Below, one piece after another: positions 44,701-56,314 of a DNA stretch of 59,655 nucleotides. Made by a program: the position numbers and the translations under genes. Within the stretch, counting starts at the first letter, position 1. Each line of letters opens with the position of its first letter. The DNA is from Gonium pectorale (lineage: Eukaryota; Chlorophyta; Chlorophyceae; Chlamydomonadales; Volvocaceae), in assembly GCA_001584585.1 (NCBI GenBank), contig LSYV01000015.1, positions 523,871 through 583,525 of the forward strand, in the 5' to 3' direction. The notes below the pieces were generated by a model. It was given only the letters and a program-made list of their open reading frames with translations. It was not told the DNA's origin and did no database searches.

Positions 44701-46626
44701 GTGCTGCATCAGGTTGGTTCAGTTGCTCTGACGGCCTCCGTCGCCTGATTTCGGCGCCGTTAGTGCCCCCACGTCTCTACACTGAACATGGCAACGCGCC
44801 CTGCCTCCCGGCGCCCCCAGGTTGAGCGCACCAAGGCCCTGGTGGCTCTGGAGCGGCAGCGGGTGATGGAGCGGGAGGCGGAGGCGGAGAGGGTCAAGGC
44901 GCTGGCGCAGGTGGGCTGGCAATATTGTTGCGGGCGTTGATGGTGGAGGGGGCAGACAGAGGTGTCGGCAGAGAGAGGGCGAGATTACGGCAGCAGCGCA
45001 GATGAGGTCAAGTGCGGCACTGGGGCGGTGGCCTGGAGGGTGGCAAGGGGGTCGGCAGTTGGCAGAGGCGTGCAGCAAGCAGCGAACGACCCCAAACTCG
45101 CGAGGAGAGTGCGGGGCGGCGGGTGGAGTGGCAGGTTGTGCTACAGCGGCGCCCGGGCCGGCGGTACGGAGAGGTGTAGGGCGTGGGGGCCTGGGGAGGA
45201 GCGGGGAGGCAGTGGAGGCGTGCAATGGGCCACCACCACACCACACCCATCAGGGAATGCTTAGACTGCCCACCACAGTCCGCACAGGTAACTGGGCTAC
45301 CCCGGATGGGCACCACGAAATCCCTTCCCTGCCCCGGACCCCAACCTTTATCGCCCCCTCCCCTCCCCGTCCCGGAAGCATGCTACTGGCTCCCATCCAA
45401 CACTCAGACCCCGTCCGGACCGGCAGCCCGCAGCCCAGTACACCCCCCGTCTGCCCGACCTATCAAACCTTGATTCCGTCAACCCAAACACCCCAGCCCG
45501 CCTGCCGCCCCTTCCACCGCCTCCCAGGCCCAGCGCTCCGCCGAGACCAGCGCCATCCGCATGCAGCAGCTGCTGGCCGAGCAGGAGGCGGCCCGGCGGC
45601 AGGCGGCCATCGAGGACGCCATGTTTCTGGACCGGCAGAGGGCGCTGGCGGACGCGGAACACTATAGGCGCGTGTGTGTCTGTGTGTGTCTGTGTGTATT
45701 GGGTGAGGGTGGGGAGGGCGGTGGGGCTGGGGGCAGGGGGGTGCGGGGATGGAGCATGCCGGGGCGGGGGCGGGGGCGAGGGCGGGGTAGGACCTGTATG
45801 GTGCGCGGAGAGTGGGGATGGGGCGGGCGGTGAGCAGGGGGAGTTGAAGGGGAAGGGGAATGAATAACGACGAGCTGGGCGCCAGCAGCTGCTGTCCCGT
45901 CCGGCGGCCAGGTTGGCGGGAGGGACAACGTCGGGGCAAGAGTAAAAACCACATGTGCACATGTATTTACAGGGGGCTGAGGTGTTGTAGCCTGTACGAT
46001 GGCCCGCGGGTGCCCTTGACGCTGTGCCGCCCTGTGGAGTTGTCGTGAACTGCTGAACTGCATTCCAACCCTCCAGGCTGGAGCGAGAGGCGGCGGCGCT
46101 GCGTTCCAAGCTGACCCCCCAGTTCCTCGAGTACGCACTCATTCAGGCGGGTGGGGAGGGGCAGCGAAGACGGGAAATGGGTCGCATGTCCCCGAATCGC
46201 AGTATTGCGGGTGGGGGGATGGGGGACGGACCAGGCCAGGGGCGGCGGGCGCTCACGGTCTTTCGCCAGGGGCATTACGGGACATGCTGACCATCACAGT
46301 CCGCACCAATCACTGGCTCCGTCACGCTTCTCCCCAACCGCCAGGCCCTGACCAACAACACCAAGATCTTCTTCGGGGACCGGCTGCCGTCGTTGCTTCT
46401 AGACACGCGGGCGGCGCTGAGAGGCGCGTTTGTGGACTTCGCCTCAGGTCGGGAGGGGGGGCAGGCCAGCGCCGGGGCGGGGGCAGAGGGGGCGGGGGCA
46501 GGCGGCGGCGGCCGCCGTAGTGGTGCACCGGCAGGGGGTGCAGGGCCAGGGTCGGGGTTGGGGCCGGAAGGTAGCGGCGAGGCGGAGCTCGAGGGGCAGG
46601 TGGGGGATCGGGACTGGGGGCTATGA
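41782..46626 (+). CDS. ERLIN: ERLIN-type SPFH/prohibitin-domain ER membrane protein
   Basis: Nine exons: 41782-41961, 42402-42518, 42810-42878, 43353-43511, 44107-44238, 44821-44910, 45528-45667 (or 45673), 46077-46146 and 46345-46626 (about 412 aa). The N-terminus has one hydrophobic segment ([14 protein letters not shown]) that anchors the protein. SPFH motifs follow: [42 protein letters not shown], then [10 protein letters not shown], a long charged coiled coil, KLTPQFLEY and [13 protein letters not shown]. Order and spacing match ERLIN1/2, which form ring complexes in ER lipid-raft-like membrane and help degrade ER proteins. The Gly/Ala-rich tail from about 46440 extends the protein beyond animal ERLINs. 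Exons 7 and 8 appear to end at GC donors. ATG 41782 was chosen because it is the first in the open frame. Confidence 0.9.
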
Positions 46627-48329
46627 TTAGCGCTGACGGGGCGTTTCCCACGGCTGGTGGCCGGTGGCCGACTGCGGTGACGTGTTGGTGCTTGGGGCTT
46701 TGGCAGTGAACGAGCGGAGGCGGCAGGATGCTGGCATGAATGGCGTGGAGGCGGGGTATCGAGGGCCGGGGGAGAGCGGGCACAGCATCGGCGGGGCGGG
46801 GCGCTGGGACGGGACGCGGCATGAACCATCGCGGTTTTCAAACGCTGGGCCGGGTCCGGCGGCCGCTGCGAAGAGATGGCTCGAGAACGCCCGGGGCCCT
46901 GGGGTGGCGTATGCGTGTGTGGTCGGAATGTGCCGCAGCGCAACGTCAGTCGTAAAGAGTGTGTCTTGAGCGAGAATGGGTGGTAGTGGAAGCGGGCCAG
47001 GCGGCCCGGTACGGGAACAGCGCGTGGCCGGGACCCCCCAGTCCAGGGATGGGGGCGCCCGCCCAAGGTGCTGGAGGTCCGGGTGGCGCTGGCTGGCACG
47101 ACCGGGTGACCCCGAGCTGGGGCCGCTGATCCGCATTTGCGTTACTGATATGTTGTTGACGCGGCCTCACGAGGCACTACTGTCACTAGCCCGCCAGTCT
47201 GGCTTGGCTGTCGGGAGGGCTGTCGGGACACGGGCGGACAGTACAGCGTGCGTGCATCCAGTACTGCACTCTCCCGCAACGGCTTCCTCCTTCGGCAGTT
47301 CGGCTTCAATGTCCCAAGCTGCTTGCTGCGACCTGGACTACCGGCGGCTAGTCGCAGACGCACAACGCGTGCCGAGCGGTGACCCACGCTAACGCGCGTG
47401 GAAGTGTGTGGAAGCGCACCCGTTGTTTCCCGCTAGGTGTGCCGTACACCGCTGGATGACGCGCAACTGGGCCACGGCCGCGTCGCACTGCCCCTCCCTT
47501 CACCCTCCTCACCCATGGGGCCGCTCCGCCCTGTTCCTGCCGCGCTACTGCACCAATCAACAGCATCATCGAGCTCCTAGCACTGCAGAACAGCATCCCA
47601 CCTTGGCCCTGCATACACGAGCCTCTACTGAGCCCAAACGCCCACATCAACATGTATCCATGACACTCCGAGCCTCATGCCCCGTTCATTTGCCATTGCC
47701 AGCTCCGGCATACCGGCTGGCGTGCATCGGGGGAGGGGCAGTAGCTCGGAGCACCGCCGTGGGCGTCTCCGAGCAGGCCAGGGGGGTCGGGCGCGACTCC
47801 ACCTACAGCCCTCTCGACCCCGCCGAGTCCTTGCGAAACGGCGTCGAAGGCCTGGAATGTCGGCGACTCCACAACCGTGAAGCACAATTCGACTCACACA
47901 CGGCCCAACTACGTTGCGCTCTGAATGAGCTCACACCCATGACCCCCCTCAAACACCCTGTCCCCGCCTCAGCCGCTCCCCGCCATCGCCACCGCCCGGA
48001 AGGGTGGGCGGCTCAATGGACTCCTGCAGCCGCGCGCGGACACTCCGTCCGCACTTAGGCGCGGCTCCTCCAGCGTGCCGTTCTTCTGCCCCAGCGCCAC
48101 TGCCCCCCGCACCTAACCCGCTCGCGTGCTTGTATGGCGGCCCGGCACCGGCCGCAAAGCTTTGCAACCCGAACGGCCTCCCAACCCCACCCCGCCTCAA
48201 TTTCCTGCGCCCACCTTCCTGCCCCATTGTTAACAGCCCTGCGGCCGCGACACGGACGCGCTTTTCCGTATGCGACCTTGCCCCTGCCCGCCTCCCTGCC
48301 ATCGTGCCCCCGCCCGCGCCGCCGCCGCT
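46627..48329. other. Convergent intergenic region, ERLIN and ClpR 3' UTRs
   Basis: No supported exon on either strand. The ERLIN gene ends at 46626 going right and the ClpR gene ends at 48330 going left. I found no clear TGTAA signal for either gene here. Confidence 0.4.
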
Positions 48330-51300
48330 TTACGTGACCTTGAAGAAGGGCCCAGGCGTGAGGTCGTCCAGGAGGCCCACCTCCCGCGCCTGGCGCACCA
48401 CCTCGGGGGGCACTGTGTAGTCGCCCTTGCCGCGGATGATCTCGTCGATCAGGCCTTCCATCTGGGGAGGGGCGGACGGGAGACGAGGAGGAAAGGGCAA
48501 AGGGGCAGGAGCAGGCATGAAGGAAAGCCCGAGAAATGGGTCCCAGTCTGACGAATTCACCAGCAAACACGGCGGCGTGCTGGCTACCAGCGGCACTCTC
48601 GTGCCTCCCCTCCCTCCCAGCCCCGGGACAGACGCCTGTCCCCGCGGGCCCTGCCCTGCCCCGAGTGCACCGTGAGGCTCTCGCAAGGTCAAGCATGTCA
48701 AGTGTCATTCGGCACTTTCTGTCCCACCCTGCCTCCCGTCCTTGCCGTTGCCCCGCCCCCACCTGCGCCTGCTCGGGCGTCATAAAGTAGTCCCTGCAGG
48801 TGGCCTGCTCCACGGCGTCCTGGCTCATGCCCGTGAACTTCATGTAGTAGCGACTGAACAGCTGTGGGGCGCAAGGCGCGGGGCCGGGGGCGCTGTCGGG
48901 TTGGCAGTGACTAATGAGGGCCCAAACAGTCGGGCCACATATACATCACAACTTGAGGCAGTGGGGACAGGGTCCAGGAGGGCCCGACCGGGAAGACGGG
49001 CCAGAGACGATCGCACCCACGCAGAAGCGACGAGCTGCGCAGGCAGCCACCAACGCTGCGGCCCCCTCGCCTCCCAGCCCGACCCGGCTCGACCCCCGCA
49101 CTGCCTCCCGAGCCCCGAACAACACCTGCTCAGCCCGCACCCATGCACGAAGGTGCGCCCCCGCCTTCCGTTGGCCCCTCCCCAAGCTCCGCGCCAGGCA
49201 GTCACCCTGGACGATGTACACACACGCAGCTCGCATCGCTTCCTATCCACGCACCCCAGACTATACCCCTGCGCGTCCCCCCTCTCAGTGAGCCCTCCTC
49301 CTGCCCCCACTCGCACCCCATCTTTCTCCGTCTCTCACGAGCAGCCGTCGCACCCTCGCCCCCCCTGCCGCACCGCACCTGGTAGATGGCGTTCAGCTCC
49401 TCCACCGTCTTCTTGATCTGGTAGATGTCGCCCTGGGAACCGCCTGCAGGCAGCGGCGAACGCAGGAAGGGAGATTAGTGGTCAAAGCTTCCAGTGCAAA
49501 GCCTGCTGTGTCGGTGCGGCGCTGTCCACTCAGCAGCCACGGGGCTGGGCACGACCTCGCTCGCAGCACAGGGCGGGGCTGAGCAGCGCGCCAGCCCATC
49601 CGCGCCTTGGGCTGGCCTGGCCTGCCCGGGTGCAGAGATGCGAATCGGAGTGAGCCCTCCGCGGACCGGCCCCGCAGGCTGAGGCGGCCGCACGCTGCCG
49701 TAGACCAGGGATGTGGCGAGGGGCGGCTGCCCAGGCGCTGATGGGACGATGTTTGGCACCTTCGCTGCCGCCGTGGGCGAACGCACCCTGGGCTGGCAGC
49801 GCTCTTGGGGTGCCACCCACTGCCCTCCGCAACGCGGTCCGGCGAGCCGCCGCCCCCTCCCAGCCTCCAACACCGCATGAGCGAGCCTCGGATCAGGCGC
49901 CGCCGCTGTGCTACCGCTGTGCTGCCGCTGTGCTGTCGCTGTGCTGCGCTCCTATCAGTAGCCACTCCGGAACCAAGGCCACGCTTTGCAGCGGGCGTTT
50001 CGCGGCCCCGGCGGTAGCCCGCCAGGCAGCGATAACACGCAGCTGGTGCCAGCAATGGAGGCGCGCTGCTTGCCCTGACCTTCAACTGGTACCTGGGCTC
50101 CAGGGCCCAGAAAGGCGTGGGCGGCCGCTCCACGCCCTTCCTACCGCTGACCACAAGGTGGCCAGCGAGGCGCCCCCGCGCATGCCGACCATTGGTGAGT
50201 TTGGGGCTTCCGCCTCGCCGGCAACTGCACCGGCTCCTGCGCCGCGCCTCGGGGTGCGGCTATAGGTCCCGCCACCCTCGTGAGCGCGGGGAGCCAGCGG
50301 CGCGTCCCTGCGCGACCGACTGGCGCACTCCGCCCAACCGACCGATCGGGTGGGTCAGTCGGTTGAGCCGCCCGGTGCCGGCCAGCAACCGCCCAGCTGC
50401 TGACCTTTGTTAGGGTGACCTGTGGGTCGGCAGCTGGGCCACGTTTCCCGCAGCTGCAGCCTTCGATCCCCGGCAGCAGCTAAGGACGTACTCGCACCCC
50501 GCGGCCATCGCGCTGGCGACGGCTGCAGGGAGCTAGCCGTCCCGGTGGAGAGGCTGCTGCTGCTGCTGCGCCTGACGCCGCTGAAACTGCCGCCACCGTT
50601 ACCGCGCCTGTTGCTGCTGCAGATTGCCAGAGCTGATACTGGCCCCGTGGCCCTTCGCTTACGGCTGCCAGTGCAGGCCCATCCTTCACAGCCACGGCGA
50701 TGCGTCGGGTCAGAGGTGCCAAACCCCGCTCGGCTGCTGCTACCGCCGCTGGCTGGGCGCCGTACAAGTCCGGTGGATCGCAGCCCGGGGCTCCAGTTTG
50801 CAGCCCTTCCGCCGCCTCCAACGCACGCCGGCGACACGACGGCCGCCAGCCTCCTCTGCCCAGACTCCACCCTGCTGCCGGCCGGCTGCCTTGAACCTTC
50901 GCTGGCTGCGACCAGGCGTCCGCACTGATGGGCAAGCAGCGCCACGCCCGGTGCTCTGCGCCGCGCCGTAGCCAACAGCAAGGCACGTGCAGTCCAGCGC
51001 CAGATACCGACCAGGCGCGGCGCCCCGCCCACCAGCGCAATCAACGACCTCCACCCCAACCTTCACGGCATACCCTTACCGTCCGTCTGCTCTCCCGCCC
51101 GCTGCGACAGCTCCTCCACGCTGCTTGTTTCTACTTACCCTACCCGTAATCTCCTTACCTGCACATTTCCTGGCGCCCTCCCGCCGCCGTTGCGCCTCCT
51201 GCCGTCCTCCCAGTGCTGCGCCCTCGCCGCCCGCCCGCCCCCCCGGACCCGTCACCCACCCATGGGCTGCGTCATCATGATGCGGGTGTTCTTCATGGCG

Positions 51301-52120
51301 TAGCGCTTGCCCTTGGTGCCAGCAGCCTGCGCGCACGCACGTACCCATGGCGTACGTGTGTGTGTGTGAGGGGGTTGGGGTGTACTCTGGGTGCACGGCA
51401 GGGTCGGAGCTGTATACAGGAGGCTGCGTGGCTAGGCAGCTGGTGCAGCCGAGGTGGGTGAGCCAGCGTGTCGGCAACCGCCAAGCCACCTCTTAACACG
51501 GGCGCGCTCCATGCAACCCCCCCCCGCACGCCCAAGTCTGGCCCCCCCTCCGCCCGCCCTCTCCTATCCCCCGCCCTCCGCCGCCTGCGCCCACCAGCAG
51601 CAGGCTCGAGTAGCTGTAGCACGCCCCCAGGGCCACCGTCTGCACGTCCGGCTTGATGGACTGGATGGCATCGACCACGCCCAGCACCGAGTACGGCTGG
51701 CCGCCTGCGCGGCGCAGAGGGGGTGTGGTGTCTATGTCAGCACATCCGCATGGTGCGGGGCGGAGGTCGGGAGGCCGCCCAAACAGCCGAGGTGGGGGCG
51801 GGCGCCTGTATGGCTGTATTGGAGGCGCCGGCTGGGGGTTGGGCGGGTAAATAGTCTGGGCGGTGTTGAGGGGGTATGCCTTACCCGAGGAGTTGATGTA
51901 GATGCGGATGTCCTCCGTCTCGTCCACAGCCTCGAGGGCCATCAGGGAGCCCACGATTTGCGTGGCCATCTACACGGCCAAGCCCCCGAACGTCAGCTTC
52001 GTGCATGTGATGCGGGATAGATGCGGCCCCCGATGCCCCGCAACTTACCTTGTCGTTAATGTAGCCGCCGACGAAGATGATGCGGTTGGTGAGCAGGTAC
52101 CGATACAAGTCCATTTGAAT
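48330..52120 (-). CDS. Catalytically inactive ClpP homologue (ClpR, ClpR6-like), N-terminal exon missing
   Basis: Seven exons join in phase: 52120-52049, 51969-51885, 51704-51595, 51326-51260, 49443-49379, 48861-48763 and 48461-48330, giving 209 residues. The fold is clear: DLYRYLLTNRIIFVGG, DIRIYINSSGG, SVLGVVDAIQSIKPDVQT, LLLAAGTKGKRYAMKNTRIM, GGSQGDIYQI, LIDEIIRGKGDY. By alignment with E. coli ClpP, the Ser position is kept (GACYS), but the catalytic His (IM-H-QP) is Thr and the catalytic Asp (IERD) is Ala in VEQAT, so it cannot be a normal protease. ClpR subunits sit with active ClpP in the plastid Clp core. Chlamydomonas has a ClpR6 related to plant ClpP6, and the SYSVLG..VD segment resembles that group. 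The transit peptide and first residues lie somewhere in 52.12-53.0 kb. The intron 49444-51259 is unusually long (1.8 kb). Confidence 0.88.
49444..51259 (-). other. Long ClpR intron with minisatellite
   Basis: This intron is 1816 nt, whereas the other ClpR introns are about 80-520 nt. It is GC-rich, has open frames on both strands with no recognisable motif, and carries an 11-bp repeat (49904-49947). It may have grown by insertion of a mobile element, but no terminal repeat or transposase/reverse transcriptase block was seen. Confidence 0.5.
49904..49947 (+). repeat. Tandem 11-bp repeat, four copies
   Basis: CGCTGTGCT followed by AC, GC, GT or GC repeats at 49904, 49915, 49926 and 49937. It lies in the long ClpR intron. 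Confidence 0.85.
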
Positions 52121-53019
52121 CTGTGGGTGAGCGCACCATTAGATGCATGGTCAAAGGCAGTATTACACGCCAGGAGGGCTGGCGACAACGCACCGCGTCG
52201 TCACCGTGGCCAATCTGGATATCGGGCGTCACGACGGGGCTGCGCCGGATACCCCGTGCCTCTACACTCCGTCGAATCGATCTGGGGTGGGCCATCGTGG
52301 AAGAATATCAGGGCTCCACGTCGCTTGGCCAGGCTTGCGTCCCGCCACCTTGCGCACCTTTGCGATGGCCCTGGCACGTGTACAACCGGATGGCTGCTGC
52401 ATGTTTGGCGGATCGCGATGGGAGCGACGCTGGGCAAGAGACGCTCCGACGACTGCGGGCTGTGCACCCGCACCCTCCCTCCAGCCGCGTGATGTAAGCT
52501 AGCCATGTGTTTTCTGCAATACTTTCAGAGTATGCGTGGCCGCGTGAGCAACGAAGCAAGCGGCGCAACTACAACAGCAACACACAGCGAAAATAGATGT
52601 ATTGCGCAGTAGTTCTGCTTGTATCGGCCGGTGATCTTAAAGGGGGCAAAGGCAAATTGGGCCTGAGCAATGGGCACGGCACGGTTATCGCTCCACTCTA
52701 CTGCATTCTCCATTGCTCCTTGTCCCTCCAAACTGCAGCAAACCACATTATCATACTGTATTATGCATACCAAACAATGCACACGTAAGCCGATCGCGAG
52801 CTCGACAACTGATCATCGACACTTGGCATAGAACAGATCTTGCTCTTGCCTTGCGTCCCATCTTTTTCCCATGGAGGATAATGAGGTAGTGCTGCCCCTA
52901 GGCGGCGTCTGAAAGGCAGTTTGCAAGGCCACACGGACCCAGCTCGCGGTGCCCCAAGTTGCCTGCTGAGCTTTGCTCTCCACCTACACGATACTCGCTA
53001 CGACTGAGTCACACGAAGC
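52121..53019. promoter_or_regulatory. Shared 0.9-kb region between ClpR (-) and ZIP (+)
   Basis: The two genes diverge from this interval. It must contain the ClpR transit-peptide exon and both promoters. A minus-strand frame from ATG at 52506 (MASLHHAAGG..., Ser/Arg/Ala-rich) has a transit-peptide-like start, but its possible donors do not fit the phase of exon 52120-52049, so it was not joined. The part from 52.55 to 52.95 kb is distinctly AT-richer, as expected of a promoter. Confidence 0.4.
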
Positions 53020-56000
53020 ATGGCGGCGAACCGGGGCCACACCGCGGATGGCAACGAGCGGTTCTGGTTCGACACTTTCTCGGCGGTGCTACTATTTTTC
53101 ACAGCTATAGGCGGTGGGTCCCACCTCGCAATGGCTCCGATGCCCCCCGCGTATGTCGGACCCTACGAGTGCCCGGTGGCTCTCGCTCTCTCACTTCCCT
53201 CGCACAGGAGCTTGGCTACCGAAATATCTGTGCTCGCATGGAGCTCACGTTAGCGGCCCGCAGAGCCTCGCCTTCCACCTTGGAAACATGCTCTCAGCGG
53301 GCGGTGAGTCCCGAGCCCGTCGCGTCCCGTGGACCCATAAGGAAGCCGATGTCGGCGGAATTTCGGTAGCTCAGCGTGTCAGGGCTGTTGCGCGCCGGCG
53401 GGATGTTGCGCACCCTCCCTCTGTCCACTGCAGAGCGTCCGAACTTGCTGCTGGGGTTCAGGGTAGCCCAGTCAGCTACAGTGCAGTGTACCCATTGTCT
53501 CAACAGTTCCAGCACACCTGCCGCTCACCCGCTCCGTGTACCCCTTCCTACCCTACCCGGGCACCTACGAGCAACCCCCAAGCGCGGCTTCCCTGCGCGA
53601 GGAATGGCACCCCCTCGTTCCCTCTGGCCTCCTCCCTTTCCGACGGGCCCGCCTCCGTGCACGGAAGCTCACCTCCCGGTCCCCTGCGCTCCCCCCCCCA
53701 CTCCAAACCCACTACCCCCCACTGCCCCTCCTCTCTCCCTCGCCAGTCATGCTGTCTGCCGGCTTCTGCCACCTGCTGGCCGACGCCCACCGGTACCTCC
53801 TCTTCGTGGGCCGCTTCCCCGTGTCTAACTTTCTGGCCGCTACCGGGTACATCATCACGCTTCTTGCGGACCAGGTGGGGGCGGGGGAGCAGGGGGCATG
53901 GGACGGGGAGGGTGAGCCTGCATAGGGCGGAGCCGGCAGGGGGCATGGGGCTGGGAGCCTGTAGGGGGCGGACAGCAGCCATGGTCTACTGATGTAAGGT
54001 CGCCGTGGGATATTGCGGGTCCGCGCCCTGGCGCTCCCCGCGTGTGTTGGGAGGACCTGAAGAACATGTGGAGCCGGGGTGAAGTGTTGGCGTCCAGGCG
54101 GTCGGGGGGACACAAGCGGGGGCGCCGCCGCCTGCCAAAAGGCTGCAGCCGCCGGCCTCAGGGGCGCCACGCAGTGCGACTTACACAGGAACCTCGGCAA
54201 GCTTTCATTTCGGACCTCGCTCCGGCGCGCCTTCCTGTTTGCTGCTCGCTCCAGGTGGTGCAGTACGTGACGGATCAGCAAGAGGCAGCGGCGGGCGGGG
54301 ACGGGGCACACGCCAGCGGCGGGTCCTCCGCGGGCGCGGCCGCTGGCGGTGGCCGGCTGCTCAACGGCGGCTACGCCAAGCTGCCCACCTCCACCACGGA
54401 GCTCACCACCATGCCCGCCGGCGGCACGGTGGCCTCCTCCTCCGAGGGCAACCTCACGACGGCGGTGCTCCGGGAGAGCGCCGCTGCCAAGGCGCGCGAC
54501 CCTGAGCACGGGGCGGCGGCGCGGGTCGCAGACGGCGAGGACGGCAAGGGGCTGGGGGCGCGGAGCTCGCGGCTGCTCAGCAGCGGCACCGCCGGCGGCG
54601 CGCTGTCCGAAGACGAGGGCTGCCGGCTTATGGTCCGCAAGGACAGCGGCAGCGCGCGGCGGCCGGAGGGCGCCAGCGACGGCGGCGGCGGCAAGGACTG
54701 CCACGGCAGCGGCGTGGTGGCGCTGCTGGGTGGCCGCAAGCTGTCGTTCGCGACGGCGGTGCTGCTGGCGAGCGCGCTTTGCATTCACAGCATCCTGGAG
54801 GGCATGGCGCTGGGCGCGCAGCAGAGCATGCGCAGCACGGAGGACATCATGGTGGCCATCGCGGCGCACAAGGGGCTGGCGGCGTACGCGCTGGGGGCGA
54901 GCATCGTGGAGAGCGGCGCGTCGTCGAACAGGTGGGGATCGGGAGCTGCTGGGTGCAGGAAGGGTGTGCGGGGTGGGGGTCAGGGGGCAAGCAGCATGGG
55001 CCCTTCTGGACCCGCGGTGTGCAACGAAACATCGGCCTATCGAATGAGACTTGGTTGTCAAGGAAGTGGTTTGATCACAATCAATTAGCAACGGTTACGG
55101 CTTGCATCATGTAAGTACAGGGTTTTGGTGAGGGTCTGGTGTACTCGTCCTGATCCGGTAGCTGGCGGCGGTATGGCGGGTATGGGCGGCGGGGGGCGGG
55201 GGGCAGACGCAGTTGCGCGCGGGCAGCAATGGCAGTTAGAGGGAGTGACGGGCGGCGGAGCACGTCGGAGCGCGCGTGGGGAACTCGGAGCGCGCGTGGG
55301 GAACTCGGAGCCCTCACATACGGCATGTCATAGAACAAGTGGTTTTGATTAGGGCAGGATAGGCCTTAGTCTGGCAGGGTTTGCCGGCGCGTGGTGCGCT
55401 GCGGGGTTCCGGGGCCTTGCAGCGGGAGGCAACGGTGGGCAGGACAGGAGCGCTGCGCACGCGTGCCGGGCATTGCAGGTGGGGCGGATGGGCGAGTGGG
55501 CGGGCATGGCAGGGTGGGCGGGCCGGCAGGCGCCAGCAGGCAATAGTCATGCAGCCGCCGCGCCACCTCTTAATAACTTGCTCGCCCGGGGCCCCTCGTG
55601 GCTTGGCCCTGCTGAAGCAGCCGCTCCGTGGCGAGTGGGCAGTCGAGGAGTCCCTGGGGCCTTGAGTTTGGCGAATACGCGCTCTGACGCGTCCTTTCGC
55701 CCCCCTCCCCTGCAACCCATCCCCCGGCCTCAGGTTCTGGACCGTGATTGGCTGCTTCTCGATGGCCACCCCCATCGGCATCTTCGCCGGTTACGGAATG
55801 TCCTCGGCCGCTTCGTCCAAGAGCGGGGCGGCGCTCAGCGCGCTCGCATCTGGGACCTTCCTCTATGTGGCCTTCATGGAGGTGGGCCGTGAAGGGATGC
55901 GGTGATGCTGCTGGGGGTAGCCTGAGGGCTTAGCTGCTCCCGAGTCACGACCTGCGTCAGCATGGGGAGGAGCGAAGGGCGGCTGGGTGGAGGGAGGAGC

Positions 56001-56314
56001 GTGAGTGCAGGCGGGTTAGCGGAGTCGGGCTCGACGGCAGTCGAGTCGGGTAGTGTGGAATGGAGCTCGCGAAGGGGTGAGAGCTGAGGCGGTAGGCCTA
56101 GGGCGGCTGTACCTTGCGTCACAAGCGGCGCGCCAGGTCCACCGGCATGCAGAGCCCGCCTGCGGCGTTGCCGTGATCGCTGACCCGCTTGGGACCACGT
56201 TCTTTGCCGCAGGTCATCCCCAAGGAGCTGGCGGACGGGCGGCACCGGGCCGCCAAGATGGGCGCATTCCTGCTGGGGTACGGGCTCATGTCGCTCCTGG
56301 CCGTGTGGGCGTGA
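53020..56314 (+). CDS. ZIP family divalent metal (zinc/iron) transporter
   Basis: Six exons in phase: 53020-53113, 53208-53303, 53747-53874, 54255-54931, 55734-55881 and 56213-56314 (414 aa, stop TGA). The start MAANRGHTADGNERFWFDTFSA leads into TM1 (LLFFTAIGGAWLP). TM2-3 carry SLAFHLGNMLSAG and VMLSAGFCHLLADA. A long cytosolic loop of about 160 residues follows (exon 4), Gly/Ala/Ser-rich with few His. TM4 has IHSILEGMALG, the ZIP H-S-x-x-E-G metal site. TM5 has IAAHKGLAAYALG with the second His. TM6-8 end with FMEVIPKELADG and LLAVWA. ZIP proteins move Zn2+, Fe2+ or similar ions into the cytosol from outside or from organelles. The substrate cannot be read from sequence. The gene appears complete and diverges from ClpR. 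Confidence 0.92.
55266..55305 (+). repeat. Tandem 20-bp repeat, two copies, in a ZIP intron
   Basis: CGGAGCGCGCGTGGGGAACT occurs at 55266-55285 and again at 55286-55305, followed by the first five bases of a third copy. Copies are identical. It lies in the intron between 54931 and 55734. Confidence 0.85.

Noticed and set aside
50355..51059. Minus-strand open frame of 234 codons inside the ClpR intron as a transposon protein
   Set aside because: Ser/Gly/Arg-rich with no reverse transcriptase, integrase or transposase motif.
52201..52506. Minus-strand frame MASLHHAAGG... as first exon of ClpR
   Set aside because: It resembles a transit peptide, but its possible donors do not match the phase-0 acceptor at 52120, so the join was left open.
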